Assembly: GCA_001899255.1 (NCBI GenBank)
Contig: MKVX01000018.1
Location: 497,150-561,149, forward strand
Direction of reading: 5' to 3'
DNA: 64,000 bases
Source: Rhizobiales bacterium 62-47
Lineage (GTDB): Bacteria; Pseudomonadota; Alphaproteobacteria; Rhizobiales; Xanthobacteraceae
Both the position numbers and the translations under genes were made by a program. The notes below the pieces were generated by a model, which was not told the DNA's origin, did no database searches, and was given only the letters and a program-made list of their open reading frames with translations. This document shows, piece after piece, positions 11,100 through 21,213 of the stretch (the first letter of the stretch is position 1; every line of letters starts with the position of its first letter).

Positions 11100-11265
11100 G
11101 GTCGGTCCCGAATTCTCGCCGCGATCAGCAAAAGCGAGATTCGGGGCGCTCGCAAGGCATTGTATTGCAAGGCTGATTTCCAACTGGCGGGATGCTATCA
11201 GCCTGTGTATAACCCCGCCCACTGCGGCGTCGATCGCCGCGGCTTTGTCTCAGGAGCACAAGACC

Positions 11266-12654
11266 ATGTCCGAGCGGTGGACACCCGATAGTTGGCGCAG
11301 CAAGCCGGTGGTGCAGATGCCGGCCTATCCCGATGCCAAGGCGTTGGCAGACGTCGAGGCGCAGCTCGCGACTTTTCCGCCGCTGGTTTTTGCCGGTGAG
11401 GCGCGCAACCTGAAAAAGGCCTTGGCCCGAGTCGCAAACGGCGAGGCATTCCTGTTGCAGGGTGGCGATTGCGCCGAGAGTTTCGCCGAGCACGGCGCCA
11501 ACAACATCCGCGACTTCTTCCGCGTGCTTTTGCAGATGGCGGTGGTGCTGACCTATGCCGGCGCCGTGCCGGTGGTGAAGGTCGGCCGCATTGCCGGGCA
11601 GTTCGCCAAGCCGCGTTCGTCGCCGACCGAGAAGATCGACGGTGTCGAACTGCCGAGCTATCGCGGCGACATCATCAACGACATCGCGTTCACGCCGGAG
11701 GCGCGCGTGCCCGATCCGCGACGGCAGGTCATGGCCTATCGTCAGTCGGCGGCGACGCTCAATCTGCTGCGCGCTTTCGCGACCGGCGGTTACGCCAATC
11801 TCGGCAGCGTGCACGAGTGGATGCTGGGTTTCCTCAAGGATTCGCAGCAATCGCGCCGCTACAAGGAGTTGGCCGACCGTATTTCCGACGCGCTGAACTT
11901 CATGCGCGCTTGCGGGCTCAATCTCGAGAGCCATCCGGAACTGCGGGCGACCGATATCTACACCAGCCATGAGGCGTTGCTGCTCGGTTACGAGCAGGCG
12001 TTCACACGCGTCGATTCCACGACGGGCGACTGGTATGCGACGTCGGGCCACATGCTCTGGATCGGCGATCGTACACGGCAGCTCGATCATGCGCATGTCG
12101 AGTACTTCCGTGGCATCAAGAATCCGATTGGCTTGAAGTGCGGACCGTCGCTCAAGCCGGACGATCTGCTGCGTCTGATCGATGTGCTCAATCCCGACAA
12201 CGAGCCGGGCCGCCTGACGCTCATCAGCCGCTTCGGTTCCGACAAGGTCGCCGACGGCCTGCCGGCGCTGGTGCGCGCGGTGAAGCGGGAAGGGCGCGTC
12301 GTGGTGTGGTCGTGCGATCCGATGCACGGCAACACGATCACGTCGACGACGGGCTACAAGACGCGGCCGTTCGACCGCATCCTGTCTGAGGTGAAGACGT
12401 TCTTCGACGTCCACGCGGCGGAAGGTACCCACGCCGGTGGCGTGCATCTGGAGATGACCGGGCAGGACGTTACCGAGTGCATCGGCGGCGCACGCGCCAT
12501 CACCGACGAGCATCTCAACGACCGTTATCATACGGTCTGCGATCCGCGGCTCAATGCGGAGCAGTCGATCGACATGGCTTTCCTGATCGCCGAACTGCTC
12601 AAGCAGGAACGCGCGGGCAAAGCGCAACCGATGCCGGCTGCCGCGGGAATGTGA
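11266..12654 (+). CDS. aroG: 3-deoxy-7-phosphoheptulonate (DAHP) synthase, class II
   Basis: First step of the shikimate pathway: condenses phosphoenolpyruvate with erythrose 4-phosphate. The protein is 462 residues and of the plant/microbial class II type, starting [10 protein letters not shown]. It has [11 protein letters not shown] near residue 67, [38 protein letters not shown] and the [15 protein letters not shown] metal-site region. An SD (caggag) lies 9 nt before ATG 11266. Gene symbol is by function; class II enzymes are also called aroF or aroA in different annotations. Confidence 0.94.
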   Translation: MSERWTPDSWRSKPVVQMPAYPDAKALADVEAQLATFPPLVFAGEARNLKKALARVANGEAFLLQGGDCAESFAEHGANNIRDFFRVLLQMAVVLTYAGAVPVVKVGRIAGQFAKPRSSPTEKIDGVELPSYRGDIINDIAFTPEARVPDPRRQVMAYRQSAATLNLLRAFATGGYANLGSVHEWMLGFLKDSQQSRRYKELADRISDALNFMRACGLNLESHPELRATDIYTSHEALLLGYEQAFTRVDSTTGDWYATSGHMLWIGDRTRQLDHAHVEYFRGIKNPIGLKCGPSLKPDDLLRLIDVLNPDNEPGRLTLISRFGSDKVADGLPALVRAVKREGRVVVWSCDPMHGNTITSTTGYKTRPFDRILSEVKTFFDVHAAEGTHAGGVHLEMTGQDVTECIGGARAITDEHLNDRYHTVCDPRLNAEQSIDMAFLIAELLKQERAGKAQPMPAAAGM

Positions 12655-12655
12655 T

Positions 12656-13009
12656 GTGTTGAGGGCGTGGCGGGCGACGGTCAATTCGTGGAACGGATTG
12701 GCCTTCGCCATCCGCTCCGAACGCGCGTTTCGCGAAGAGCTGGCCGCGCTGATCCTGGCGTTACCGCTGGCGTGGCTGATCGGGGCCACACCGGCGCGGC
12801 AGCTTACGCTGGTGGCCGTCGTGTTGCTGCTGTTGGCGGTCGAACTGCTCAATACCGCCATCGAAAAATTGGCTGACCGGCTGACCACCGATCACGATCC
12901 GCAGATCGGCCACGTCAAGGATCTGGGCTCGGCCGCCGTGGGCGTGACCCTGCTGATTGCCGGACTGACATGGCTGTTTGCCATCGCCGAACGTATAGGC
13001 TGGGTCTGA
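12656..13009 (+). CDS. dgkA: Diacylglycerol kinase (DgkA family)
   Basis: Small integral-membrane kinase that phosphorylates diacylglycerol. The protein is 117 residues with three hydrophobic helices and the family signature VELLNTAIEKLADR; FREELA on the first amphipathic segment carries the usual acidic residue. Start is GTG at 12656, one base past the aroG stop, so translational coupling is likely; TTG at 12659 is the alternative. Confidence 0.9.
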   Translation: MLRAWRATVNSWNGLAFAIRSERAFREELAALILALPLAWLIGATPARQLTLVAVVLLLLAVELLNTAIEKLADRLTTDHDPQIGHVKDLGSAAVGVTLLIAGLTWLFAIAERIGWV

Positions 13010-13055
13010 AGCGGACGAGATGAAGTGTTCGTCCTGCAGCGGAAAAGCCCCGAAA

Positions 13056-13131
13056 CGTCATCGCCGGGCTTGACCCGGCGATCCATCCTTTTGAAAAGAG
13101 ATGGATGCGCGGATCGAGTCCGCGCATGACG
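13056..13131. repeat. Interspersed inverted repeat upstream of nadE
   Basis: A 76-bp element bounded by cgtcat and atgacg, with two internal GC-rich stems (cgccgggcttgacccggcg, and gcgcggatcgagtccgcgc) and a pair gatccatc/gatggat. This is a recognisable family of chromosomal palindromes in Bradyrhizobium-type genomes. It lies between dgkA and nadE. Confidence 0.75.
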
Positions 13132-13177
13132 GCGGACAGTGTCGCCCAGAGCAGCAAGCCGCGAGACAGGTGAATTG

Positions 13178-14926
13178 ATGACGACCGAATTCAAAATCAC
13201 GCTGGCGCAACTCAATCCGACCGTTGGCGACATAGCCGGCAATGCCGCCAAGGCGCGTCATGCACGTGCGGAGGCGAGAGCTGCCGGCGCCGATCTGGTG
13301 GTGCTGCCTGAACTGTTCATCGCCGGTTATCCGCCGGAAGATCTCGTTTTGAAACCCGCGTTCCAGGCGGCTTGTCGCGCGGCGATCGAGGAACTGGCGC
13401 GCGAATGCAGCGACGGCGATCCGGCGATGCTGATCGGTACGCCATGGGTGGATGGCGGCAAGCTTTACAATGCCTGCGCGCTGCTGGTGGACGGACGCAT
13501 CAGCGCGTTGCGCTACAAGGCTAACCTGCCGAACTACGGCGTGTTCGACGAGAAACGAGTGTTTGCGCGCGGGCCGGCGGCCGGTCCCGTAACGGTGCGC
13601 GGCGTGCGTGTCGGCGTGCCGATTTGCGAAGACACCTGGCTCGAGGAATCCGAGGAGTACGAGAACGTCGTTGAGTGCCTCGCCGAAACCGGCGCGGAAA
13701 TTCTCGTTGTTCCGAATGGGTCGCCGTACACGCGCGAAAAGAATGACATGCGCCTGTCGGTTTCGGTGGCGCGCGTCGCCGAGAGCGGGTTGCCGCTGAT
13801 CTACCTCAATCAGGTTGGTGGGCAGGACGAACTGGTGTTCGACGGCGCGTCGTTTGCGCTCAATGCGGACCGTTCGCTGGCGGCGCAGCTTCCGGCTTTC
13901 GTCGAAAACATCACGACGCTGCGCTGGACCAAGGGATCCGACGGCTGGCGTTGCAGCGGCCCGGTGGCCCCGGTGCTTGAAGGAGACGAGGGCGATTACG
14001 CTGCCTGCGTGCTCGGCCTGCGGGACTACGTCGGCAAGAACGGTTTTCCCGGCGTGCTGATGGGGGTCTCCGGTGGCATCGATTCTGCGCTGTGTGCGGC
14101 GATTGCGGTCGATGCGCTGGGTGCCGATCGGGTGCGCGGCGTCATGCTGCCGTTCAAATACACCGCGCAGGAGTCGCTCGACGATGCCGCGAAACTGGCG
14201 AAGGCGCTCTGCATCCGTTACGAGATTTTGCCGATTGCCGATGCGGTGAATGGCTTCGAGGCAATTCTCGCGGAGACGTTCAAGGGATTGCCGCGCGACA
14301 TCACCGAGGAGAATCTGCAGGCGCGGACGCGCGGCACATTGCTGATGGCGATCTCCAACAAGACCGGAGCGATGGTCGTCACCACCGGCAACAAGTCGGA
14401 GATGTCGGTCGGCTACGCCACGCTGTACGGCGACATGAACGGCGGCTTCAATCCGATCAAGGACATCTACAAGACGGAAGTGTTCCGGCTCTCGCGCTTG
14501 CGCAATGTGTGGAAGCCGGAGGGGGCGCTGGGTCCGTCGGGCGAGGTGATTCCGGAAAATATCATCGTGAGGCCGCCGACCGCTGAACTGCGCGAGAACC
14601 AGACCGATCAGGATTCGCTGCCACCCTACGATATGCTCGATGGCATTCTCGAGCGTCTGGTGGAGCGCGAGGAACCGCTGGCGGATATCGTCGCGGCGGG
14701 TTTCGCGCATGACGTGGTGACGCGGATCGACCGTCTGCTCAACATCGCCGAATACAAGCGGCGGCAGGCGGCGCCTGGCGTCAAGGTGACGCGCAAGAAT
14801 TTCGGGCGGGATCGTCGCTACCCGATCACCAATCGTTTCCGCGATCCGGGCAAGCCGCTGCCGAAGGCCGACGACACGCTGGTATCGCGCGCCGCCAAGG
14901 CCTCAACGGACGTGTTCGAGGGCTGA
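13178..14926 (+). CDS. nadE: Glutamine-dependent NAD(+) synthetase
   Basis: Final step of NAD synthesis, amidating deamido-NAD with ammonia released from glutamine. The N-terminal nitrilase-type amidase domain shows VVLPELFIAGYPPEDL (catalytic Glu45), YKANLPNYGVFDE (Lys) and the VPICEDTW Cys. The C-terminal synthetase domain has the ATP P-loop GVSGGIDSAL, TTGNKSEMSVGY and LYGDMNGGFNPIKD. 582 residues is normal for the two-domain form. ATG 13178 was chosen because the in-frame sequence upstream belongs to intergenic repeat material. Confidence 0.95.
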   Translation: MTTEFKITLAQLNPTVGDIAGNAAKARHARAEARAAGADLVVLPELFIAGYPPEDLVLKPAFQAACRAAIEELARECSDGDPAMLIGTPWVDGGKLYNACALLVDGRISALRYKANLPNYGVFDEKRVFARGPAAGPVTVRGVRVGVPICEDTWLEESEEYENVVECLAETGAEILVVPNGSPYTREKNDMRLSVSVARVAESGLPLIYLNQVGGQDELVFDGASFALNADRSLAAQLPAFVENITTLRWTKGSDGWRCSGPVAPVLEGDEGDYAACVLGLRDYVGKNGFPGVLMGVSGGIDSALCAAIAVDALGADRVRGVMLPFKYTAQESLDDAAKLAKALCIRYEILPIADAVNGFEAILAETFKGLPRDITEENLQARTRGTLLMAISNKTGAMVVTTGNKSEMSVGYATLYGDMNGGFNPIKDIYKTEVFRLSRLRNVWKPEGALGPSGEVIPENIIVRPPTAELRENQTDQDSLPPYDMLDGILERLVEREEPLADIVAAGFAHDVVTRIDRLLNIAEYKRRQAAPGVKVTRKNFGRDRRYPITNRFRDPGKPLPKADDTLVSRAAKASTDVFEG

Positions 14927-14944
14927 GCTGAGTTTCCTTAATCG

Positions 14945-15054
14945 CCGTCATTCCGGGATGCGCGTTCTATGCGCGCAGGCCCGGAATCCATACTCCCGGC
15001 GGTGGTTATGGATTCCGGCTCGCTCGCAAAGTGCTCGCGCCCCGGAATAACAAC
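14945..15054. repeat. Interspersed inverted repeat after nadE
   Basis: About 110 bp between convergent genes. It contains attccggg (14950-14957) pairing with cccggaat (14980-14987), and a second copy of the same ends farther right (ggattccgg to ccccggaata). The core resembles the element at 35158-35198. Confidence 0.65.
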
Positions 15055-15065
15055 GTGTAGCGGCT

Positions 15066-16208
15066 TTAGCGTGCCGGCAGGAATGTCGGCCCGACCGTGC
15101 GGATCTGATTGCTGCCTGACGCGCTGCTGGTCGCCGGCGGCTGCGGCGCCGGAGCGGCATCTGCCGCCGGTGCGGTTGGGGGTGGTGCGCCCTTCTTCTG
15201 TGCCGAGGTCGGGGCCTTCGGCGCTGCCGACATTTTCTTGGCGCGGTCCTCGGTGACGATGATGTCGCCCTGTTGCAGCGACGACTTGTCGTCGAGATTC
15301 TTCAGCGCCTCGGCCCAGGTTTCGCCGGCCGGCTTGCAGGTGCACGTTGGGTTGAACTCCTGCCGATACTTGAAGGCGTTCGGCGACGAGGAGTAGCTCT
15401 GCCCGCTGATCGACACCGCCTGATTCATATCCTCGCCGGGATTGCGATAGGTATAGAGGCTCGCTTGCGCGGCCGGACACTGGTTCTTGCAGGTCCGCTC
15501 GTCGTCGGGGAAGCGGCTCGGAACCGTCGCGAACGAAATCGGGAAATAGTAGCCGTCGCAGCTGCGCACGCAGACGGTACGGTAGGTGCCCGACGGCGCA
15601 CCGGTCTGCGGCATTTGCGTCATGCCGTCGTTGTTGCCGCCGCCACCGCCGACTCCGCCGCCGAACAGGTTTTCGAGGAAGCTGCCGGGGCCGCTCGAGC
15701 CGCGTGCGGCGTTGGCGTATTGCGGGCCGCAATTGTTTTGCGCCAGCGCCAGCAACACCGAGCGGCGCTGGTTGGCGCGCTCCTGGCCGCCACCGCCGCG
15801 CAGCCGTTCGAGGCTGACGGTGATCTGGTCGAGGTTGGCGCGCATCTGCTGGATCTGGTTGTTGACCGGCCCGCACTGCGCGGATTGCCCGTTGAACAGC
15901 GAGAAGAAACCGGAACTGTCGCAGCCCATCCGCTTGGCTTGCGCGGTGACGCGCTCGAGCTCGTGCTGCTGTTTGGAAGCGGCCTCCTCGTAGCGGCGGA
16001 TCTGTTCTGCTTTGGCCGGGTCGGCATCCCCGCGATCAATGGTCGCGAGCTGGGCTTCCAGCCGTACGCACATCGGATTGGCGCCGCCGGGCTGCGGCGG
16101 TTGCTGAGGATAGCCCTGCGCCAGCGCTGAGACGGCCATCATCGCCGCGCCCGTCGCGACGGTCCAAGCCAGAGCCCAACGTGAAACAAGCGTCAACGGT
16201 CGCAGCAT
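15066..16208 (-). CDS. DUF2865 domain protein, exported
   Basis: A 380-residue protein with a signal peptide ending VSALAQG. A predicted coiled-coil region (about 50-130) with many Gln/Arg/Glu follows, then a Gly-rich run (LFGGGVGGGGGNNDG), and then the DUF2865 core with VCVRSCDGYYFPISFATVPSRF, CKNQCPA and CTCKPAGETWAEAL. Six or more Cys in the core suggest disulfides. The C-terminus is Pro/Ala-rich. The function is not known; the domain is common in Bradyrhizobium relatives. Confidence 0.88.
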   Translation of the reverse strand: MLRPLTLVSRWALAWTVATGAAMMAVSALAQGYPQQPPQPGGANPMCVRLEAQLATIDRGDADPAKAEQIRRYEEAASKQQHELERVTAQAKRMGCDSSGFFSLFNGQSAQCGPVNNQIQQMRANLDQITVSLERLRGGGGQERANQRRSVLLALAQNNCGPQYANAARGSSGPGSFLENLFGGGVGGGGGNNDGMTQMPQTGAPSGTYRTVCVRSCDGYYFPISFATVPSRFPDDERTCKNQCPAAQASLYTYRNPGEDMNQAVSISGQSYSSSPNAFKYRQEFNPTCTCKPAGETWAEALKNLDDKSSLQQGDIIVTEDRAKKMSAAPKAPTSAQKKGAPPPTAPAADAAPAPQPPATSSASGSNQIRTVGPTFLPAR

Positions 16209-16486
16209 GATCCAGTCAATAAGACAGTTCTTTCGGAGGGGATACCGGCCATCGCGAAAAAACGTGCTCTCCGCAGCACGCGGCCGGATTGTTGCTCATT
16301 AGGCGCACGATTCGTGCTGGTTTTATAGCATTTTAAGGAGGAGCCGGAGTCCGCCCTGCCGCGGCAACAGGCCGGAGGCATCTTCCGGGTTAGCCGCCCC
16401 AGGCGGCGAGGTCACGTCGTTTCCGAGGCACCAGTGTGGCGGGGAGCGCGGGCCGCTTCAATTTTCCGCGTTGAGGCGCGGAGAGG

Positions 16487-16795
16487 TCAGCGATGGCAGG
16501 TGATCGCGACGTATTGTGCCACGCTGGAATGCGGACGAGGGCTCGTCGTCGAGGTGGGGAGGGCACCGGTCACTTCGTCGGTTTCGACCCGGCGGTATTC
16601 CGTGGCTTCGACGAAGTCCCGCGACTGGCAATAGGACCGGGCCGCATGTGCGCCGCACTTTTCGCCGTTGGCCAGGCATTCGTCGATGCCATAGCCGTCC
16701 GACTGATTGGCGACGATGAAGACCCGATTGTCGGCCTGCGCGGCTGACGCGGCGCACAATGTGGCAAAAGCAACCAAGGCGAGAATCGATTTCAT
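16487..16795 (-). CDS. Small secreted Cys-containing protein, unknown function
   Basis: 102 residues with a clear signal peptide (MKSILALVAFATLCAASAAQA) and a mature part of about 80 residues. It carries four Cys in the mature chain (ECLANGEKCGAHA, YCQSR, ITCHR). I recognise no named family. It sits alone between the DUF2865 gene and cysS; both flanking spaces (16209-16486 and 16796-17064) show no further gene. Confidence 0.72.
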   Translation of the reverse strand: MKSILALVAFATLCAASAAQADNRVFIVANQSDGYGIDECLANGEKCGAHAARSYCQSRDFVEATEYRRVETDEVTGALPTSTTSPRPHSSVAQYVAITCHR

Positions 16796-17064
16796 GGCCC
16801 ACCAGCAAAAGACGGCATTGCCGATGTGCCTACGCCCGAAATCTTAAGAATGATTAACCATGGACCGGGCGGTCGGAGCAAAATCATACCCGATCAGGCA
16901 CTTGACGGAGTCCCTCCGCCTGCCGCATGGTGCGCGCCATGTACGGCCTCCTCACCAATTGTGGCATTTGCTGCGGGATTATTAGCTAGCGCATCGCTGG
17001 CTGAGGCCGTCTTTTCTCAAAATCCTGAGATCAATGGACGCCCGGCCGCCAGGGACGGGAACCT

Positions 17065-18507
17065 ATGGAACTCCGGCTTTACGACACCTTGAGCAAAGAG
17101 AAGCGGCCGTTCGTGCCGCTCGATCCGGTAAACGTGCGCATGTACGTCTGCGGGCCGACGGTCTACGACTTCGCGCACATCGGCAATGCGCGGCCGGTGA
17201 TCGTGTTCGATGTGCTGTTCCGGCTGCTGCGCCATGTCTATGGCGACAAGCATGTCACTTACGTCCGCAACATCACCGACGTCGACGACAAGATCAACGC
17301 ACGGGCCGCGCGCGATTTCCCCGCGCTGCCGCTCAACGACGCGATCCGCAAGGTCACTGAGGAGACCGAACGGCAGTTCCACGCCGACGTCGATGCGCTG
17401 GGCTGCCTGCGGCCGACCGTCGAGCCGCGCGCCACCGAGCACATCGCCGAGATGCGCGCCATCATCGAGAAGCTGATCGCTGGCGGCCATGCCTATGTCG
17501 AGCAGGATCACGTGCTGTTCAGTGTGGCGTCCGATCCGCGCTACGGCACGCTGGCGCGACGTTCGCTCGATGAGATGATGGCCGGTGCGCGCATAGATGT
17601 CGCGCCCTACAAGCGCGACGGCATGGACTTCGTGTTGTGGAAGCCGTCGAAGCCGGGAGAGCCGTCCTGGCCATCGCCGGGCGGCATCAAGGTGGAGGGG
17701 CGCCCGGGCTGGCACGTCGAATGCTCGGCGATGTCATGGAAACATCTCGGCGAGCAATTCGACATTCACGGCGGCGGCATCGATCTGGTTTTTCCGCATC
17801 ATGAGAACGAATTGGCGCAGACATGCTGCGCGTTCCACAGAGATCGGATGGCCAATGTGTGGATGCACAACGGCTTCCTGCAGGTCGAAGGCGAGAAGAT
17901 GTCGAAGAGCCTCGGCAACTTCGTGACCATCCGCGAATTGCGCGAGGGCTGGGCGGGCTATGCCTGGCCCGGCGACGCGCTGCGTTTCGCGATGCTAGGC
18001 ACGCATTATCGCCAGCCGATCGACTGGACCGCGAAAGCGCTCGATGAAGCGCACAAGACCTTGTGGCGCTGGTACGGCGATATCGAAGGCGTGCAAGCTG
18101 CGTCGAACGTAGCTGACGACGTGCTGGCGCCGCTGGCCGACGATCTCAACACGTCCGGCATGATCGCGGCGCTGCATGCCTTGCACAAGGCCGGGCGTCT
18201 GGCGGAAATGCGCGCGGCGCTGGCTTTTCTTGGCTTCAGTTGCGATTTGCCGAGCTTGCAACGCAAGCCGGTGACAGCGGAGCTTCGAACTTCAGAGGCG
18301 TCCGATCAGGTGCAGATGCAAGGGACGGCGGCTCCGTCGAAGCAGCAGATCGAACAGTTCATTTCCGAGCGCACCGCCGCACGTGCCGCGAAGAATTGGA
18401 AAGAGTCCGATCGCATTCGCGACGAACTCGCCGCGATGGGCGTTATTTTGAAAGACGGCAAGGATGCCGAGGGCAAGCCGGTGACGACATGGGAGGTCGC
18501 GCGATGA
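17065..18507 (+). CDS. cysS: Cysteinyl-tRNA synthetase
   Basis: Class I synthetase charging tRNA-Cys in the cytoplasm. Visible are the zinc-site [10 protein letters not shown], the HIGH-type AHIGNAR (about 37-43), [17 protein letters not shown] and the KMSKSLGN loop near residue 278. Length 480 fits. Its TGA overlaps the ATG of the next gene (ATGA at 18504), and that gene overlaps cimA the same way, indicating a translationally coupled operon cysS-GNAT-cimA. Confidence 0.96.
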   Translation: MELRLYDTLSKEKRPFVPLDPVNVRMYVCGPTVYDFAHIGNARPVIVFDVLFRLLRHVYGDKHVTYVRNITDVDDKINARAARDFPALPLNDAIRKVTEETERQFHADVDALGCLRPTVEPRATEHIAEMRAIIEKLIAGGHAYVEQDHVLFSVASDPRYGTLARRSLDEMMAGARIDVAPYKRDGMDFVLWKPSKPGEPSWPSPGGIKVEGRPGWHVECSAMSWKHLGEQFDIHGGGIDLVFPHHENELAQTCCAFHRDRMANVWMHNGFLQVEGEKMSKSLGNFVTIRELREGWAGYAWPGDALRFAMLGTHYRQPIDWTAKALDEAHKTLWRWYGDIEGVQAASNVADDVLAPLADDLNTSGMIAALHALHKAGRLAEMRAALAFLGFSCDLPSLQRKPVTAELRTSEASDQVQMQGTAAPSKQQIEQFISERTAARAAKNWKESDRIRDELAAMGVILKDGKDAEGKPVTTWEVAR

Positions 18508-19004
18508 GTGCACCCGCACTGCGGCCATTTCTGCCTGCCGACACATCGGCGCTGGCTGCGATCTTCGTTGCCAGCATCACGGATTTGACGGGCGAGGATT
18601 ACGGCGAAGCCCAGCAAGTCGCGTGGGCCGGCATGGCCGAGGACGAAGAGCGTTTTGCCGCACGACTGGCGGGCCAACTGACGCTGATCGCAACCGTCGA
18701 TGGCGAACCGGTCGGCTTTGCGTCGTTGAAAGGCGCGGATCATGTCGACTTGCTGTACGTGCATCCCGGCTTCGTGCGGCAAGGCATCGCCACCATGCTG
18801 TGCGATGCGCTGGAGAAGCTGGCCGGCGCGCGCGGCGCGAAGATGCTGAGTGTCGACGCCAGCGATACCGCGCACGATCTGTTCGTCAAACGAGGCTACG
18901 TTCCCAAGCAGCGCAACAGCGTTACTGTCGGGGAAGAGTGGCTGGCAAACACCACGATGCAAAAGACCTTGGCTGCCGCCAGTGGGCCGGACACACAATC
19001 ATGA
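18504..19004 (+). CDS. GNAT-family N-acetyltransferase
   Basis: 166-residue acetyltransferase. The acetyl-CoA binding motif A is [14 protein letters not shown], and the fold's beta-bulge strand is HVDLLYV. The C-terminus [25 protein letters not shown] closely resembles the YafP/ElaA-like small-molecule acetyltransferase group. It overlaps cysS by 4 bp and cimA by 4 bp. The substrate cannot be told from sequence. Confidence 0.88.
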   Translation: MSAPALRPFLPADTSALAAIFVASITDLTGEDYGEAQQVAWAGMAEDEERFAARLAGQLTLIATVDGEPVGFASLKGADHVDLLYVHPGFVRQGIATMLCDALEKLAGARGAKMLSVDASDTAHDLFVKRGYVPKQRNSVTVGEEWLANTTMQKTLAAASGPDTQS

Positions 19005-20611
19005 GCACCGCGATGAGCCGTGAGCGACTCTATCTGTTCGACACTACGCTGCGCGATGGCGCGCAAACCAACGGTGTCGATTTCTCGCTGCATGACAAGC
19101 GCATGATTGCGACGCTGCTCGACGATCTCGGTATCGATTACGTCGAAGGCGGCTATCCCGGCGCCAATCCGGCGGATACCGAGTTCTTCGCCGAGAAGCC
19201 GGACTTCCAGCATGCGCGCTTTACTGCGTTCGGCATGACGCGCCGCTCGGGGCGCTCGATCTCCAACGATCCTGGCGTTGCCGCCTTGCTTGAAGCCAAG
19301 GCAGATGCGATCTGTTTTGTCGCCAAGTCGTCCGCCTATCAGGTGCGCGTGGCGCTGGAGAGCACCAAAGAGGAAAACCTCGCTTCGATCCGCGATAGTG
19401 TGACGGCGGCGAAAGCTGCTGGCCGCGAAGTCATGCTCGACTGCGAACATTTCTTCGACGGCTACAAGGAAGACCCGCAGTTTGCGCTGGCTTGCGCCAA
19501 GGCGGCTTACGATGCCGGCGCGCGCTGGGTGGTGTTGTGCGACACCAACGGCGGGTCGATGCCGAACGAAATCGAAGCCACGGTTAGGGAAGTCGTGAAA
19601 CAGATCCCCGGCGATCACTTGGGGATCCACGCGCATAACGACACCGAACAGGCGGTGGCGAATTCGCTCGCGGCGGTTCGCGGCGGCGTGCGACAGATTC
19701 AGGGGACGCTGAACGGGCTTGGCGAGCGCTGCGGCAACGCCAATCTCTGCTCGATCATTCCGACGCTGAAACTGAAGAAGGAATTTGCCGATACGCTCGA
19801 CATCGCGGTGTCCGACGAACAACTCGCCACTTTGGTGCGGGCCTCGCGCGCGCTGGACGATATCCTCAATCGTGCGCCGGATCGCCACGCACCGTATGTC
19901 GGCGCCAGCGCTTTCGTGACCAAGACCGGCATTCATGCTTCGGCGATCATGAAAGACCCCGCGACCTACGAACATGTCGCGCCGGAATCGGTCGGCAATC
20001 ATCGGCAGGTGCTGGTGTCGGATCAGGCCGGGCGTTCCAACGTGCTGGCCGAACTGGAGCGCGCCGGAATTCCGTTCGACAAGGACGATCCGAAACTCAA
20101 TCGGCTGATCGACGAGATGAAATCGCGCGAGGCCTCCGGCTATGCCTACGAGTCGGCCAACGCGTCGTTCGATCTGCTGGCGCGGCGCACGCTGGGCAGG
20201 GTGCCGGATTACTTTCACGTCGAGCAGTTCGATGTGAATGTCGAGCAGCGCTACAATGCCAATGGCCGCCGCGTCACCGTCGCCATGGCGGTGGTCAAGG
20301 TCGAGGTCGAAGGCGAGACGCTGATTTCCGCGGCGGAAGGCAACGGCCCGGTCAACGCGCTCGACGTGGCGCTGCGCAAGGATCTCGGCAAGTACCAGAA
20401 GTACATCGAGGGCCTGAAGCTCGTGGATTATCGTGTGCGTATCCTCAATGGCGGCACCGAGGCGGTGACGCGCGTGCTGATCGAGAGCGAGGACGAGGCG
20501 GGCACGCGGTGGACGACAATCGGCGTGTCGTCAAATATCATCGACGCATCGTTCCAGGCGCTGATGGATTCGGTGATCTACAAGTTGGTGAAGTCCAACG
20601 CGCCTGCATAG
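19001..20611 (+). CDS. cimA: Citramalate synthase (CimA)
   Basis: Condenses pyruvate with acetyl-CoA to (R)-citramalate, the threonine-independent entry to isoleucine. The HMGL-like barrel shows LFDTTLRDGAQTNG, VVLCDTNGG and HIHAHNDT-type GIHAHNDTEQAVAN, and the C-terminal LeuA-allosteric domain (about 400-536) is complete. Length 536 is as expected. Members of this clade are also labelled 2-isopropylmalate synthase/homocitrate synthase family; the RDGAQTNGVDFSLHDK segment is the CimA type. Confidence 0.92.
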   Translation: MSTAMSRERLYLFDTTLRDGAQTNGVDFSLHDKRMIATLLDDLGIDYVEGGYPGANPADTEFFAEKPDFQHARFTAFGMTRRSGRSISNDPGVAALLEAKADAICFVAKSSAYQVRVALESTKEENLASIRDSVTAAKAAGREVMLDCEHFFDGYKEDPQFALACAKAAYDAGARWVVLCDTNGGSMPNEIEATVREVVKQIPGDHLGIHAHNDTEQAVANSLAAVRGGVRQIQGTLNGLGERCGNANLCSIIPTLKLKKEFADTLDIAVSDEQLATLVRASRALDDILNRAPDRHAPYVGASAFVTKTGIHASAIMKDPATYEHVAPESVGNHRQVLVSDQAGRSNVLAELERAGIPFDKDDPKLNRLIDEMKSREASGYAYESANASFDLLARRTLGRVPDYFHVEQFDVNVEQRYNANGRRVTVAMAVVKVEVEGETLISAAEGNGPVNALDVALRKDLGKYQKYIEGLKLVDYRVRILNGGTEAVTRVLIESEDEAGTRWTTIGVSSNIIDASFQALMDSVIYKLVKSNAPA

Positions 20612-20617
20612 CGTGTG

Positions 20618-20672
20618 TTCCGCAAAAGCGGATTCCGGTTTTGAGATCGGAATCCACTTGGCCGGAAAATGC
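20618..20672. repeat. Possible interspersed repeat after cimA
   Basis: The stretch contains gcggattccggttttgagatcggaatcc, with an imperfect inverted pair (ggattccg, cggaatcc). It resembles short extragenic elements seen widely in related genomes. It also overlaps the upstream region of the VOC gene. Confidence 0.4.
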
Positions 20673-20689
20673 TCCAGGGGAGGCTGTGC

Positions 20690-21067
20690 TTGATCGATCA
20701 CGTGTCGTTGGCTGTCAGCGATCTCGAAAGCGCCGTCGCGTTCTATGAGCGCACGCTTGCGCCGCTGGGTCTGACCCGGCTGGTGACGCGCCCGGCAATG
20801 GTCGGCTTCGGCAAGGCGTATCCGGAAATCTGGATCAATCTGCGTGCGGGGATGACACCACTGTCGCCGGACAGCGGTGCGCATATTTGTCTGCGGGCCA
20901 AGACGACCGCGGAGGTCGATGCGTTTCATGCCGCGGCGATTGCTGCCGGTGCCACTTCGGAGAGCGGGCCGTCGCTGCGGCCGCACGATCGCGTGCGTTA
21001 CTACGCGGCGTTCGTAATCGATCCCGACGGTAATCGTATCGAGGCGGTGACGTTCCCGCAGGCGTGA
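20690..21067 (+). CDS. VOC family (glyoxalase/bleomycin resistance-like) protein
   Basis: 125-residue vicinal-oxygen-chelate protein, a metal-binding beta-alpha-beta fold. It begins IDHVSLAVSDLESAVAFYERTL and ends YYAAFVIDPDGNRIEAVTF, where the first His and last Glu are typical metal ligands. TTG 20690 was chosen because ggggagg lies 6 nt before it; an ATG at 20669 has no SD. Substrate not predictable. Confidence 0.85.
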   Translation: MIDHVSLAVSDLESAVAFYERTLAPLGLTRLVTRPAMVGFGKAYPEIWINLRAGMTPLSPDSGAHICLRAKTTAEVDAFHAAAIAAGATSESGPSLRPHDRVRYYAAFVIDPDGNRIEAVTFPQA

Positions 21068-21089
21068 GGCAATCCGAATTGCTCTGACT

Positions 21090-21181
21090 CGTCATGCCCC
21101 GCGCTTTTTGCGGGCATCCACGTCTTCTGCGAATTCTGCGCCAGGCTAGACGTGGATGACCGGAACAAGTCCGGCCATGAG
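21090..21181. repeat. Interspersed inverted repeat between convergent VOC and LOG genes
   Basis: A 92-bp element starting cgtcatgcccc and ending ccggccatga, with an internal inverted pair gcatccacgtct/agacgtggatg. It belongs to the same general class as the element at 13056-13131. Confidence 0.75.
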
Positions 21182-21213
21182 GCAAAACAGGTTTGCTTTA
21201 ACTCGGATCGAGT

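Noticed and set aside
11100-11222. N-terminal extension of the alpha/beta hydrolase to ATG 11222
   Set aside because: Contains several rare ATA codons and unnatural composition, and overlaps the region upstream of aroG.
11125-12888. Long minus-strand open frame across aroG (587 residues)
   Set aside because: A GC-driven shadow of the DAHP synthase gene; its translation is Arg/His-rich and has no recognisable domain.
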